Origin: Gammaproteobacteria bacterium
GTDB taxonomy: Bacteria; Pseudomonadota; Gammaproteobacteria; Steroidobacterales; GCA-2729495
Reading direction: 5' to 3'
Assembly: GCA_028285245.1 (NCBI GenBank)
Contig: JANQPY010000062.1
Span: 1-64,000, forward strand
DNA length: 64,000 bases
The notes below the pieces were generated by a model. It was given only the letters and a program-made list of their open reading frames with translations, was not told the origin of the DNA and searched no databases. Shown here piece after piece: positions 27,158 through 36,874 of this stretch. How positions within the stretch are numbered: the stretch's first letter is position 1; each line of letters opens with the position of its first letter. Both the position numbers and the translations under genes were made by a program.

Positions 27158-28354
27158 CTAGGTGCGCTTGAGAACTTCTTGGTATTCAACGAAACGCTTC
27201 TCAGCATGCTGCGCCCAGCTGAAGTGCTCGGCCATCTTCTCCGCGCCCGCTCTGCCAAGCTGCTGCCTGGTTCGTTCCTCGGCAAGTTGCCCCAGCTTTA
27301 CTTCAAGGTCGCTAAGGTCGTTCATGGCATACACCAAGCCGTTGCCGTCCACATGATCTCGGTAGACAATTCCATCGCTGACTATAAGCGGCAGTCCGCA
27401 CGCTGCGGCGTCCAGCATCGACGTACTCTCGTTTGTTGGCCAGACTGCGACATCAGCCGCGCGGTAGTACTCGCCGAGCTCATGGTAGGGGACAAACGGC
27501 AGAACAATGGTGCCGTCCATGGCCGCCAGCGCGTCTTTCTGCGGCCCATTGCCAACAAAAACCGCGCGGAACTTTTGGCCCCTGGCCGTCAGCGCTGCGG
27601 CAGCTCTGGCAAGAATGAGAGGATTCTTCTCCTCGCTAAACTTGCCGGTATAGATGCATAGAACCGTGTCTTCCGCGATGCCCCACTGCGATCTCATGGA
27701 GGCCCGAGCCGCAGCCGTATGGTCATCACGCACCGGATAGAAGAACTCGGTGTCGACGCCCAGATGCATCACTCCCACTTTCCGCCGCTGGACACCGAAG
27801 AAACGCCATGCGATCTCGGCAGCATCCACGGTTGGGGCGTAGCAGCGCTCGGTGAAAAAGCTCACCAGCCTTCCTGGCAGCCAGCGGAGAATAAACGACG
27901 CAGCCCGTGCGGGATGCAGGGCACCAAGCTTAGCTGGCCTGAAAGTACTCTCAGTAGTGTGCGAGCCGGTGAATAGCTTGTAATGGTAGCGGGGCTTGGC
28001 GAGTGCCGCCTGTACGGGTAACCAGCCGATTGCTGTTAACGAGTACGTGATATCAGGGCAAATTGACTTGAGCTTCTTCGATAGCCCGGACATAGCCATG
28101 TGGCCAAGCATCTTTTTGTGCCGCATTACATGCACGGTGTACCCGTCAACCTGTTCGATAGAGCCGACTTTGAGTTGGCCGGTACCCGCAAGGCGCCGAT
28201 ATGAATCACGCATCGATGGCATTTGCCAGTAGGGCGGCAGATCGAGCGCGAGGACATGCACGTCGGCGCCCAACTTCGCCAGATATTTCGGGAGCATCGT
28301 ACCGAGATAGCCCATGTTGCGCGGGTACGTCTCGCATAGAAAGGCAATCTTCAC
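27158..28354 (-). CDS. glycosyltransferase family 4
   Basis: The 398-residue GT-B transferase starts MKIAFLCETYPRNMGYLG. It has the hinge CIYTGKFSEEKNPL and a donor-site region PTNESTSMLDAAACGLPLIVS, in which the usual E-x7-E pair is partly altered. Donor and acceptor are unknown. Its GTG overlaps the asparagine-synthase-like stop (GTGA), so the two are translationally coupled. Confidence 0.9.
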   Translation of the reverse strand: MKIAFLCETYPRNMGYLGTMLPKYLAKLGADVHVLALDLPPYWQMPSMRDSYRRLAGTGQLKVGSIEQVDGYTVHVMRHKKMLGHMAMSGLSKKLKSICPDITYSLTAIGWLPVQAALAKPRYHYKLFTGSHTTESTFRPAKLGALHPARAASFILRWLPGRLVSFFTERCYAPTVDAAEIAWRFFGVQRRKVGVMHLGVDTEFFYPVRDDHTAAARASMRSQWGIAEDTVLCIYTGKFSEEKNPLILARAAAALTARGQKFRAVFVGNGPQKDALAAMDGTIVLPFVPYHELGEYYRAADVAVWPTNESTSMLDAAACGLPLIVSDGIVYRDHVDGNGLVYAMNDLSDLEVKLGQLAEERTRQQLGRAGAEKMAEHFSWAQHAEKRFVEYQEVLKRT

Positions 28355-30204
28355 GCGGCGAATCCTGCCCCACCTTGCCGTAGCAACGCCTCAGGCCGCC
28401 AACCATCCTCAATGTGAACTCGATGCCATGCGGCCAGGTTCAGTAGCCGAAGCACTTGAGTCATCGATCGGCGGCCGCTATACAGCGCTCCGGGCCGCGG
28501 ACGCGCATCAAGTTCGGCAAGAAAATCCGATCCCGAGACCTGGGCACTGAGCCACGGCTGGAGTTCGCCCCTGAACCAAAAGGCCTCTGGTATACCCCAA
28601 CCCATTTTATCCCGCCGCCACGTAATGGAGTCGGGCAGATGGCCATCCATGGCCTTGCGGGCGACGTACTTCGTCCACCCGTCATGCAGCTTATAGCAAG
28701 CGGGCATTGCCGCCAGGAACTCCGCCAAACGATAGTCAAGAAAGGGCATGCGCGATTCAATCGAGAACGCCATCGATGTGCGGTCTGCGTAGTGAATAAG
28801 ATTCTGCAATCCATTCAGGCTGTCCTTGACCAGCGCCTCATTGAGCCGCTCGCCATCGAATACCTGCTTGCCAGCCCGCTTGAGCATGCTTGGCAAGAGT
28901 CGACCCAGGCCAAGGCGTCGCAACACTGCAGCACTCAACCCCAGACTCGCAAAAGGCCCGAATCCCGGGATCTTGCGGAGTGCGCGACTGTCCTTAAGCG
29001 GGCTGTTGGAATAGGCAATCGCATTGATTGCGTAGCGAGGGTAGCCGGCCAGCTGCTCATCTGCACCCTGCCCGTCCAGCGTAACGACTACATCGGTGCT
29101 TGCTACCAACCGAAACGTGTGCCACGAAGACATCAATGAGCTTTCTGGCGGCGTATCCATATAGTAGATCATGCGCTCATGCTCAGCGGGAACATCTCGT
29201 GGGTCGGGTTCTATTCGATTTGAGTGAACCCGCAAGTACTCTTCCAGCTTGTCGATATGCACCGTCTCATCGCAGTGTTCTGTTCCGGGACTTCCGTACA
29301 CTGAAGAAAACGTTTCCTGCAGGGACTCGCTGGCGCCCCGCTCTTTGAGCTGCTTGTTGACCAAATGGACAACACTGGAACTATCCAGCCCACCGGACAG
29401 TGCCGACCCCACTTTCACATCGGAGCGCAAACGCAGGGCAACAGCATCTTCCAGAAGCGAGTAATAGCGCTGTGCATATTCTCGAAGCTGGTTTTCATCA
29501 ACGGCACCCGCTTCGACCCTGGGTTCCAGAGACCAGAACCGTCTAACGGAGAAATCTCCTCGCAACAACTCTGCCTGTGTAGCTTCGACGTACGCGCCTT
29601 TGGCGAAACTCTCTACGCCCCTGAATGCGGTCTCCCTGCCGTACTCTCGCGGACCGCCACGCAAGTACGCTCGACAGTAGTCGAGATTGGCTTCGGCCCT
29701 ATACTCCGGGTGCCGCAGTAACGCCTTGATCTCCGAGGCAAAAACCAATTGCCCCGCAACGAACATGTGATACAGAGGCTTTACACCAAAGCGATCTCTC
29801 GCAATAAAGAACAGACCGGTCTGCAGGTCCTTCAATACGAATGCCCACATACCGTTGAAGCGCTTCAGGCAATCAGTACCCCAGTGTGCGTAAGCGGCCA
29901 GGACCACTTCGGTGTCCGTGTGCGTGGCGAAAGTAAATCCAGCCGCCTCCAGTTCGGCACGCAACTCGCGATAGTTGTAGATCTCTCCGTTGTAAGTGAT
30001 GACGTAGCGGTCCTGATAGAACATCGGCTGATGGCCGCGTTCGCTGAGATCCAGGATTGCCAGGCGACGATGGCCGAAGGCGAAGCCGCTGGCTTCGTGG
30101 TAACCGAAGCCGTCTGGCCCGCGGTGCGCGAGTGCTTCGGTCATCGCGCGCAAGGGCGCCCGCTCGATGGCCCGATTGGAGACAATCGCAACTATCCCGC
30201 ACAT
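28351..30204 (-). CDS. asnB: glutamine-hydrolysing asparagine synthase-like amidotransferase
   Basis: The 617-residue enzyme has an N-terminal class II glutaminase domain whose nucleophile Cys2 is exposed in MCGIVAIVS, with RGPDGFG and YNGEIYNYREL. A synthetase domain with the PP-loop GSALSGGLDSSSVV and the SRMPFLDYRLAEFL block follows. Inside polysaccharide loci such proteins usually amidate carboxyl groups of uronic acids rather than make asparagine; the WbpB/D/E genes here provide a uronic acid. The start is fixed by the required Cys2, 13 bases after the deacetylase-like stop; longer in-frame upstream sequence is ignored. Confidence 0.92.
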   Translation of the reverse strand: MCGIVAIVSNRAIERAPLRAMTEALAHRGPDGFGYHEASGFAFGHRRLAILDLSERGHQPMFYQDRYVITYNGEIYNYRELRAELEAAGFTFATHTDTEVVLAAYAHWGTDCLKRFNGMWAFVLKDLQTGLFFIARDRFGVKPLYHMFVAGQLVFASEIKALLRHPEYRAEANLDYCRAYLRGGPREYGRETAFRGVESFAKGAYVEATQAELLRGDFSVRRFWSLEPRVEAGAVDENQLREYAQRYYSLLEDAVALRLRSDVKVGSALSGGLDSSSVVHLVNKQLKERGASESLQETFSSVYGSPGTEHCDETVHIDKLEEYLRVHSNRIEPDPRDVPAEHERMIYYMDTPPESSLMSSWHTFRLVASTDVVVTLDGQGADEQLAGYPRYAINAIAYSNSPLKDSRALRKIPGFGPFASLGLSAAVLRRLGLGRLLPSMLKRAGKQVFDGERLNEALVKDSLNGLQNLIHYADRTSMAFSIESRMPFLDYRLAEFLAAMPACYKLHDGWTKYVARKAMDGHLPDSITWRRDKMGWGIPEAFWFRGELQPWLSAQVSGSDFLAELDARPRPGALYSGRRSMTQVLRLLNLAAWHRVHIEDGWRPEALLRQGGAGFAA

Positions 30205-30217
30205 GACTTGCTTTGAC

Positions 30218-31621
30218 TCAGGTGGCCACGGTTGCCAGAACAGCGCGATACAACTGCCACTCCGGCGGTGATAGTCGTGAATTGTGCCAGAGCAGCGTGA
30301 AATCTCCATTAAACATGAAGCACCGCTCCTTAAGTTTCTGAATTGCCGCCTTTGCCCGATCTCCCATACCAAGTCCCATGGCCTCAGTGATGGAACAATC
30401 CATGACGATGAGTGGGCGTTCACGTAGTTTCAAACGCTGGCGGCCGGCCAGATCGAATACCGGGTACTCATAGCAAGTACCACAACGAAAGCCGGCGCTT
30501 TGCTCATAGGTTAGTGTCGAGTCGTAGTCGACGCCGGCCGCTTCCAGGTAGGTAAACGTTTCCGGTGTCCGCCAGCGAAGCCAATGCTGCCTGGCGCCCC
30601 ACTGCTCTTGATCAATGCCCAACCGGGCACAGACGTCGCGCAAAACTGCAAACTCATGCGACAACCGGGATGAGTCGAGGGTCGAGTTGAAACTGCCATG
30701 CAGTCCGACCCTGTGGCCGCGGCGATTGATGTCGAGCATCAGATCGGTGATCCATGGGTGCTCCAGATCATAGTTGCAGTCCATGGTCGGATGCGTGCGT
30801 GCACATATGAAGTTGAATTCGCTCTGTACACCGAGCCGTTCGCTCTCCTGCATGATTGCATCAAACGTATTTGCGGGATCGGCCTGCCGATTACCACCTT
30901 TGGTGCGAACCCACTCAGCAACCCGCCGAAATGCGGCCGCTGGATCGCCGCGACGAAGACAGTCCGCCCCGCATGAAAGCAGCATTCGCCCGGCAGACGT
31001 GAAGGCGTGCCGGAACGGCAGATCCACGTCGTGGCTCAGCAATAGCCTGGGCGCGCGGGACCGGCGTTTAATGTCTGGCCATATCCGCAACATGGCCACA
31101 AAGAGCAGCTCCGCGTACTCGTTAACTAGTGGCCGCTCAATAGTCTTCGCCCGATAGTCAATCGAAGCCTCAAATGGATAGCGTTCGACGTAGTCGAGCT
31201 CCGCACTCGTTGCCTCTTCATAGCGCGATAGGTAGAAGAAGACGGTCCCGAAAACATCGAGATCCAGTTTGGCGTGGCCGTCTGGGTCCAGGTGAAATCG
31301 ACTGCCCGCGCGCTGATTCCCGAACAGAACCGGAATCCGCTCGTCCACAAGTCTGGCTGCGAGATTGTCTTCACCCGGCTGCCATTGATCGACTGCGTCC
31401 ACTGGAACGCTCTCGGGCGTCAGCCATTGCTGCTGAGGAAGTGCGAACAACCCGTCCGCCACGGACAATGTTGCCTTGCTATCAGTTGAGCTGATCAGCG
31501 TATCGGATCTGGACTCCACCAGGATTTCGGCGCGCAAACCAAGAAACGTATCGAACAGAACCTCAGCGGCATAGCGCCGTTCCGGTTCGTAGCTCGCCGG
31601 CACACGAATCAACCAGGTCAT
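30218..31621 (-). CDS. polysaccharide deacetylase-like protein (CE4-related)
   Basis: The protein of about 467 residues has a divergent N-terminal region, then a polysaccharide-deacetylase-like barrel starting at LLLSHDVDLP (His197, Asp198). Further motifs are GLHGSFNS, ARQHWLRW and VMDCSITEAM. Similar proteins (often with a DUF7033-type N-terminus) occur in capsule and O-antigen loci. It could remove an N-acetyl group during maturation, but the full catalytic set was not traced and no signal peptide is seen, so activity is unproven. ATG 31621 is preferred over 31642. Confidence 0.78.
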   Translation of the reverse strand: MTWLIRVPASYEPERRYAAEVLFDTFLGLRAEILVESRSDTLISSTDSKATLSVADGLFALPQQQWLTPESVPVDAVDQWQPGEDNLAARLVDERIPVLFGNQRAGSRFHLDPDGHAKLDLDVFGTVFFYLSRYEEATSAELDYVERYPFEASIDYRAKTIERPLVNEYAELLFVAMLRIWPDIKRRSRAPRLLLSHDVDLPFRHAFTSAGRMLLSCGADCLRRGDPAAAFRRVAEWVRTKGGNRQADPANTFDAIMQESERLGVQSEFNFICARTHPTMDCNYDLEHPWITDLMLDINRRGHRVGLHGSFNSTLDSSRLSHEFAVLRDVCARLGIDQEQWGARQHWLRWRTPETFTYLEAAGVDYDSTLTYEQSAGFRCGTCYEYPVFDLAGRQRLKLRERPLIVMDCSITEAMGLGMGDRAKAAIQKLKERCFMFNGDFTLLWHNSRLSPPEWQLYRAVLATVAT

Positions 31622-31648
31622 AGGGGCGGACGCGCACCGCAAGACGCG

Positions 31649-32389
31649 CTAGGCATTCAGCGTCTCTAGCGTTATGCGCGTATCAGCGCGTCCATAGTAG
31701 TCCTGATCCTGAGAGTAGGTCACGCCCGGCTGGTCGTAGGCCATGATCAGACTGACCCGTGAGCGCATTCCTTCGATCGCCGCGACCCCATGCAGTGTTC
31801 GACGCGAGAAGAACACCACGTCCCCCGGCGCTGCCGGAATACGCACCGGGCGTTTTAGCAGGCTGAGTTGCATCACGGTTCGATTGGCGAGACGCCCCAG
31901 AGCGCCGACGGACGAGGAGTAAATGTTGGGCCATAGCTCCAATGCGCCACCGGCAACCGTATTGAGCATTACTGAGGCAGACACATCGTTTCGGTCGAAG
32001 TGACGAACGAATGCGCCCCCAGGGGGCGTGCAATTCAAAGACAAGCCGATGCTGAGATCATCCAAACCGCACAGCGGCCGCTCTGCCAGGTGCGCCGCCA
32101 CGTCTCCCAGGTATCGGTACAGACCATCCATACCCGGAAGTCGCGCCTCCAAATCAGTGCCATTCACCGTAAAAAAGTGTGTGTCACCACGACGATCGTT
32201 ACGCCTGACTTCAATGAACTCCGCGCCAGCCAACGCATCAATGAGTGCCTGGCACACCCGCGGTTGTATCAATCCCTCTGCATGAAAATAGCCAGCGGTA
32301 TTGAGCTGGCCCCGGGTCGCGTCCGACAACAGGCGTTGCTGGACATCTGCTTCCAGCAGATTCTCAAGGTGAGCGAATCGATCAGTCAT
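31649..32389 (-). CDS. 2OG-Fe(II) oxygenase-like protein
   Basis: The 246-residue protein shows the iron facial triad of 2-oxoglutarate oxygenases: His130 and Asp132 in VRHFDRND and His200 in TLHGV. A following Arg in RSRVSLIMAYD is suited to bind 2-oxoglutarate. The GDVVFFSRRTLHGV strand is typical of prolyl-4-hydroxylase-like folds. In this setting it could hydroxylate a sugar, an amino-acid substituent or a lipid; no substrate can be assigned. ATG 32389 is the first methionine with family-like sequence after it, and the preceding ATP-grasp gene ends 13 bases upstream. Confidence 0.82.
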   Translation of the reverse strand: MTDRFAHLENLLEADVQQRLLSDATRGQLNTAGYFHAEGLIQPRVCQALIDALAGAEFIEVRRNDRRGDTHFFTVNGTDLEARLPGMDGLYRYLGDVAAHLAERPLCGLDDLSIGLSLNCTPPGGAFVRHFDRNDVSASVMLNTVAGGALELWPNIYSSSVGALGRLANRTVMQLSLLKRPVRIPAAPGDVVFFSRRTLHGVAAIEGMRSRVSLIMAYDQPGVTYSQDQDYYGRADTRITLETLNA

Positions 32390-32402
32390 GCGAACGCGTT
32401 GC

Positions 32403-33443
32403 CTATCGGTTTTGCAGCCTTCGAACAGCCTCGCTGGCCAGCACCCGCAAGGATACGGGCAGCGGCGGATCAAGCAATAGCTGTCTGTCGGCGCGATGGT
32501 CGCGGAGGAGCCTGAACAACTTGCGACTAGATTGCCTCCATGGCAGCAGGAGCGACAAAGCGAGGCCGACGCCACTAACCCAAAGCACAGGTTGCCAACC
32601 AGCTTGCGCTTCGGGCACCGGCAAGCCCAAGTATCGCTTCAGCAGCCGATTATCCCTGGAGTGAATGAAGATGGAGTGCTGTAACCAGAAGCGCGGATTG
32701 AACTCCAGCTCATAGAACTGCTTACTGGCCGCATCTTCGAGATACTCAAGCTCAAACGGGCCCGTATAGCTCAAGTCTCTGAGTAGTTGGGTCGTCCTGT
32801 CCACTAGTCCGGCGGGATCCGACTCTTCTATTGTGGCGAGTACATAGCCGAGCCCCGAACCGGTAGCAACACGCTTATGCGTGACCAGTAACTCGTTCTT
32901 GTCCGGCTCTGTATGACTATGGAATCCTGCGACGGACCATGAGTTGCCAACGCCGTCCGGCAATAGCCGCTGGAGGAAAAACCGGCTGCGCTCGAAGCCC
33001 TTATTCTCAAAATCTCTCAAGCGACTGACAAGCTGCTCAGGACTCGAACATATAGCTCCACGGGGCATCGGGCTGCCAGCCACCCAGGAGTTGCGGCACT
33101 TAAGGAGAACCGGAAACTCGCCAGCCGGCAGTTCCGCGTCAACTGGCCAGAACGGCACGGGGCTCGCACCCAACGCCTCGATTCGCTGGGAGAACCTGAG
33201 CTTGTCATCAAGCTCAACCGCAAGCGCCCTTGGGTAGAACTCAAACTCGTTGCGTTGCAGGTACTGACCTAGTGCCCACTCGTCAGTAAAGAAGAGGCGA
33301 TCGCCCGGGGCCGGTGCGCTTTCCGCGGGCGGAACCATAAACCCTGGACTGTCTACGGCGAGCAGCTTCTCATTAAGGCTCGCCAGCCCCTCACGCAGCG
33401 AGCGTGCACTTACGTAGTTCGAAAAAACCAGATTCTTAGGCAC
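32403..33443 (-). CDS. ATP-grasp family ligase
   Basis: The 346-residue protein has the ATP-grasp order: a preATP-grasp domain, a Lys in FPVLLKCRNSW, then FELEYLEDAASKQFYELEFNPRFW, carrying the Glu-x-Asn metal-binding signature. These enzymes join a carboxylate to an amine or similar nucleophile through an acyl phosphate. In a glycan locus it may attach an amino acid to a sugar or supply a small conjugate, but this is inference. It starts with GTG. A hydrophobic stretch (VLWVSGVGLALSLLLPW) near the C-terminus may give membrane contact. Confidence 0.82.
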   Translation of the reverse strand: MPKNLVFSNYVSARSLREGLASLNEKLLAVDSPGFMVPPAESAPAPGDRLFFTDEWALGQYLQRNEFEFYPRALAVELDDKLRFSQRIEALGASPVPFWPVDAELPAGEFPVLLKCRNSWVAGSPMPRGAICSSPEQLVSRLRDFENKGFERSRFFLQRLLPDGVGNSWSVAGFHSHTEPDKNELLVTHKRVATGSGLGYVLATIEESDPAGLVDRTTQLLRDLSYTGPFELEYLEDAASKQFYELEFNPRFWLQHSIFIHSRDNRLLKRYLGLPVPEAQAGWQPVLWVSGVGLALSLLLPWRQSSRKLFRLLRDHRADRQLLLDPPLPVSLRVLASEAVRRLQNR

Positions 33444-33504
33444 AAACGCAAGTGAACCTTAATGCTAAAAGATATGCGCCTGCCGCCTGGAGACTTGCTG
33501 AGCC

Positions 33505-34227
33505 CTACAACTCCAGCAGGGCGGCTAGCCGCTCGGTAAGCGCCCACGGTTGGAGGCTATACAGGCGCGGCGTTAGCCAGGGCGCCAGGGATCGAAACGG
33601 ATGCCGAAACCCCTTGATGCGCTCGTCAAACAAGGCGTCTGCAGGACCTCCGAAGCGCAGCATCCGCAAACGCCGGTAGCGAATACCAGAGCGTGCTATG
33701 AGATCTCCCAACTGCCGGGGATCAAAGAAACGAATGTCATAGAGACCATCTTCTTTGCTTAGTTCACCGAACTGGCGCACCAGGCGATGATTGTTGCCGT
33801 TGTGCACCAGGATGAGCATCGCGCGGCGCGCTACGCGGCGTTGCTCGCGCAGAATTTCGACTACATCTGCATCATCGTCAAAGCAAACGATAAGCCCATT
33901 GTGGAATACCAGGTCAAACTGACCGTCATCAAATGACAGCCTGCGCGCATCGTCGGCTGAAAACTGAAGGCCTGGAACCTGAAGCTGCTTGCGAAGCAGG
34001 GCAATCGTATCGGTGGAGAAGTCGGATGCCGTGCACTGATAGCCGCGCTCAGCGAGATGCAGGCTGTCTCTGGCGCTGCCAGCCCCGAGCTCAAGAGTGC
34101 TTTCTATGTGTTTCCCAAACAGGTGCTCGATAAAGAGGCCCGCTCGCGCTGGGGCTGCGTGGTAACCGGAAAGCTTCTGTTGCCATTGGGCAAGCCAATA
34201 GTCTTCGTCTTGGAATTCCGACTGCAC
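33505..34227 (-). CDS. SAM-dependent methyltransferase
   Basis: The 240-residue protein shows a methyltransferase core with LELGAGSARDSLHLAE (motif I), TASDFSTDTI, FDLVFHNGLIVCF and a RRAMLILVHNG strand. A C-terminal hydrophobic/aromatic tail (FRSLAPWLTPRLYSLQPW) is unlike the other two methyltransferases in the locus. Target unknown. It starts with GTG, five bases after the flippase gene. Confidence 0.85.
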   Translation of the reverse strand: MQSEFQDEDYWLAQWQQKLSGYHAAPARAGLFIEHLFGKHIESTLELGAGSARDSLHLAERGYQCTASDFSTDTIALLRKQLQVPGLQFSADDARRLSFDDGQFDLVFHNGLIVCFDDDADVVEILREQRRVARRAMLILVHNGNNHRLVRQFGELSKEDGLYDIRFFDPRQLGDLIARSGIRYRRLRMLRFGGPADALFDERIKGFRHPFRSLAPWLTPRLYSLQPWALTERLAALLEL

Positions 34228-34232
34228 CGCAA

Positions 34233-35522
34233 CTACCCTTCAATCGTTTCAACTTTATTGGCGCGACTCAAAGCAAACTCATTGAGCAGGTACAAGACAG
34301 GATACCACGCGGCCGATGTGACACTAAGAACAGCGACCATCCAAACGCCGTCGTTAGTTAGTTGATAAGTAACTAGCATAGAAACAACCACCGCCAGTAG
34401 CCGACCGGTATTCCAGAACAAGTTAAGTCCCTGGCGACCGAGATACTCGAGACATGAGATCGTGCCCAGCGAAATGCTTGAACAGGCCGCCACACTGAGC
34501 CAGAGAGCGATTTGCCCGGCCAAAGCCCACTCAGCCCCGAAGACCAGCGGAAAGAGCCAGGGACAAAGCAAGCCAATGAGTAGCACCGCAAGACCAATCG
34601 GAACGAAGCGCAGCAATGAACGCCGGTAGAAAGACCTCAGACGCATTGGCTCCTCGCGCACCTGACGGGCGGCTTCCGCGTAGAAGGTCTGTGCGAGTGA
34701 ACCAGCCGCCAGTACCCCAGGAATGGCGACGATCCTGAGCGCCAGCGCCAGGTGCCCGGTGAAAGCCGGCCCTAGCAAGAGAATGCTCAATAGGATCGGG
34801 GTTTCGACACCAATAGAGTTAATCAATGAAGAGGGCGCAGAGAACTGCGGAAAGCGCCGATGCTCCCTGAGTACATCCGTAACGGAGGGCGCCGAAATGG
34901 CAAGATGACTGCGAAGCTGACGCCGCGCCAGCAAGCAGATTGGCAGGAAGGCCAGAGCCTGGCCGAGTACCAGACCAAGCGCTAGTGCCAAGGGGCCTGG
35001 CAGGGCCAACGCCAGCAGAATTTGCCCCGAGATGACCAGTGTCGCATTGCTCACTCTGGCTTTGGCCAACGCATCGAACGCCGAAACTCTTAGCACCCAC
35101 CCGCTGAGAACCTGCACGGCACCCATGACAAACGCCATGGGTGCGAACAAGAGAATAAGTGAGACGTTTGCTGGGGCTCGCTCAGTTGGAAATGCGGTGA
35201 TGCCAGCGAGAACCAACAGGACGAGTGAGAACCCAACTAACAGCCCCACACTAATTTGTACCAAGCGAGCCGCATCCGAGTCCGTGCGAGCGATTGGTAT
35301 CGCCCACTCGTACCTGAGCGACATCACGGGCAACAGAATGCCGGCGGCGCTCAGGAACGGACTAAAGGCGCCGAGGTCCGCGGGAGTCACGAGCCGCGTC
35401 AATACCGGCGTTAGCAAAGCAGCGATGGCCTGCCCCAGCAGCGTTGCACAGAGCAGCCGAAATGAGGCAGAGCGGCGCATGCGAGCGGCCAGCTCGTTTA
35501 CCGAGAACCCACCCACGCCCAC
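34233..35522 (-). CDS. Wzx-type polysaccharide flippase (MOP superfamily)
   Basis: The 429-residue protein is hydrophobic throughout, with about twelve predicted membrane helices. It starts with the flippase-like SASFRLLCATLLGQAIAALL segment containing the PVLTRLVTPADLGAF motif common to Wzx/PST transporters. It would flip the undecaprenyl-linked repeat unit to the periplasm. The downstream end contains the usual late helices and a short basic tail. The start is uncertain: GTG 35522 is used, and ATG 35480 is a shorter option. Confidence 0.88.
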   Translation of the reverse strand: MGVGGFSVNELAARMRRSASFRLLCATLLGQAIAALLTPVLTRLVTPADLGAFSPFLSAAGILLPVMSLRYEWAIPIARTDSDAARLVQISVGLLVGFSLVLLVLAGITAFPTERAPANVSLILLFAPMAFVMGAVQVLSGWVLRVSAFDALAKARVSNATLVISGQILLALALPGPLALALGLVLGQALAFLPICLLARRQLRSHLAISAPSVTDVLREHRRFPQFSAPSSLINSIGVETPILLSILLLGPAFTGHLALALRIVAIPGVLAAGSLAQTFYAEAARQVREEPMRLRSFYRRSLLRFVPIGLAVLLIGLLCPWLFPLVFGAEWALAGQIALWLSVAACSSISLGTISCLEYLGRQGLNLFWNTGRLLAVVVSMLVTYQLTNDGVWMVAVLSVTSAAWYPVLYLLNEFALSRANKVETIEG

Positions 35523-35526
35523 CTGC

Positions 35527-36801
35527 CTAGCTCAATCTAAAGCGACACACGCGCGCTGCTGCGATGCTGATTACGGCGGCCGAAAAACACCAGAAACCAT
35601 AGGAGAGGTACAGCGCACCGGAAGTCTGCGCAGTGGCCAGCATCAGTATATAAATCGCCGCCACCCAACGCGCTGGCGCGAGTTCGCGAAAGATAACGAA
35701 AGCACTAAAGAGCCCGACTCCGACAATTCCCATCAATGACAAGAACCCGAAGATGCCCAATGCCATTAGTGACTCCACCACAATGTTATGCGGGTAGTCA
35801 GTAGTCTGAAGTTCAACCAGCGATGACCCGAACCAAGGATTCTGCGCAAACTGTTCCAACGCGCCGGCCATCGCTAGCCAACGGTATGAAGTGGAACTAT
35901 CACCCAGTATGTAGAAGAGCCGTTCGATCGCCTGCAACTCAAAACTGTCGCGCGTAGCGAAGTAAGCGATAGCGAGCCCCACCAGCACAATCAGGAAGCT
36001 CCCGATCCGCAGCAGGCTGCGGTATGTGGCAGTGTTTCTCGTCGGTAGCAGGAAGACCATCGCAGCGCTCAGCAAAACACCCAGCAGCGGGCCTCGCGAT
36101 CCCGAAGCCACCACGAGGCCGAGGCCCAGTGCCGCCACCAGCAGCAGCAGCAAGCCCATCGCGTAACGCGGCCCCAGTTCCGTCAGCCGCTTTGGTGGCG
36201 CTATTGCCAACAGTAGCAATGCCGCGCCGAGCTGCCCGACGAGGATCGGGTTGATAACTTCAGTGGACAGGCGATTAACCCAAATCGCGGCCAGGGAACC
36301 GGTCGCCGCCAACAACACCAGAATCCCGGCAGCCGCACTGGCAACGATCAACGATAGCCACCAGGCCACCAACAACGTTGATCTGGACGGCTTCTCGAAC
36401 ATGGCGACCATAGGCACCAGGCAGACTCCGACCGTCCACAACAAATACTCCGCCGGCGACAGCGGAAGAATTGCCGGTTGCCAGGCCGCGTCAACTCCAA
36501 TCCGCAGGAGCAACAGAAAAAAAAGACAGCCCACGGGGAACCATGCCAGCCCCGCGTAGACAGGACGAGGCTTTAGAAGCCAGCCAGCCACCACCCAAAC
36601 CGCCAGACAGGCCACCAACAAGCGAAACGCTATTGAGAAGCCGGTGGGCGACAGGCCGATCAGGGTGGGCAGGGCAGCGACCAGTTGGAACCCGCCGAGA
36701 TTCAGCGCGTAGAGAAGGGCCAGCGGCAGCAGGGGCGCGAAAGCATCGCCGCTTGCCGGCGACACGGCAGGCGCACCTGGCGAAGGCAGCACGTAGCTCA
36801 T
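35527..36801 (-). CDS. Wzy-type polysaccharide polymerase / O-antigen ligase-like membrane protein
   Basis: The protein of about 424 residues has roughly eleven membrane helices and a large periplasmic loop containing FAQNPWFGSSLVELQTTDYPHN, the loop form seen in the Wzy_C/O-antigen ligase family. Its place between wzz and wzx marks it as the repeat-unit polymerase, although ligases share this fold. ATG 36801 is preferred over TTG 36834. The wzz gene ends 73 bases upstream. Confidence 0.85.
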   Translation of the reverse strand: MSYVLPSPGAPAVSPASGDAFAPLLPLALLYALNLGGFQLVAALPTLIGLSPTGFSIAFRLLVACLAVWVVAGWLLKPRPVYAGLAWFPVGCLFFLLLLRIGVDAAWQPAILPLSPAEYLLWTVGVCLVPMVAMFEKPSRSTLLVAWWLSLIVASAAAGILVLLAATGSLAAIWVNRLSTEVINPILVGQLGAALLLLAIAPPKRLTELGPRYAMGLLLLLVAALGLGLVVASGSRGPLLGVLLSAAMVFLLPTRNTATYRSLLRIGSFLIVLVGLAIAYFATRDSFELQAIERLFYILGDSSTSYRWLAMAGALEQFAQNPWFGSSLVELQTTDYPHNIVVESLMALGIFGFLSLMGIVGVGLFSAFVIFRELAPARWVAAIYILMLATAQTSGALYLSYGFWCFSAAVISIAAARVCRFRLS

Positions 36802-36874
36802 GGGGATAAACGTGGGTGGAAAAACCGGCAACAAGGCAACGCCTGCGGACGGTTGGACAAGCTCAGCGGAAGAC

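Noticed and set aside
28456..29139. 227-codon plus-strand frame opposite the asparagine-synthase-like gene
   Set aside because: No recognisable domain, and it lies fully antisense to a conserved catalytic domain.
30205..30423. 73-residue N-terminal extension of the asparagine-synthase-like protein
   Set aside because: Class II amidotransferases need Cys as residue 2, which fixes the start at 30204, and the extension overlaps the upstream gene.
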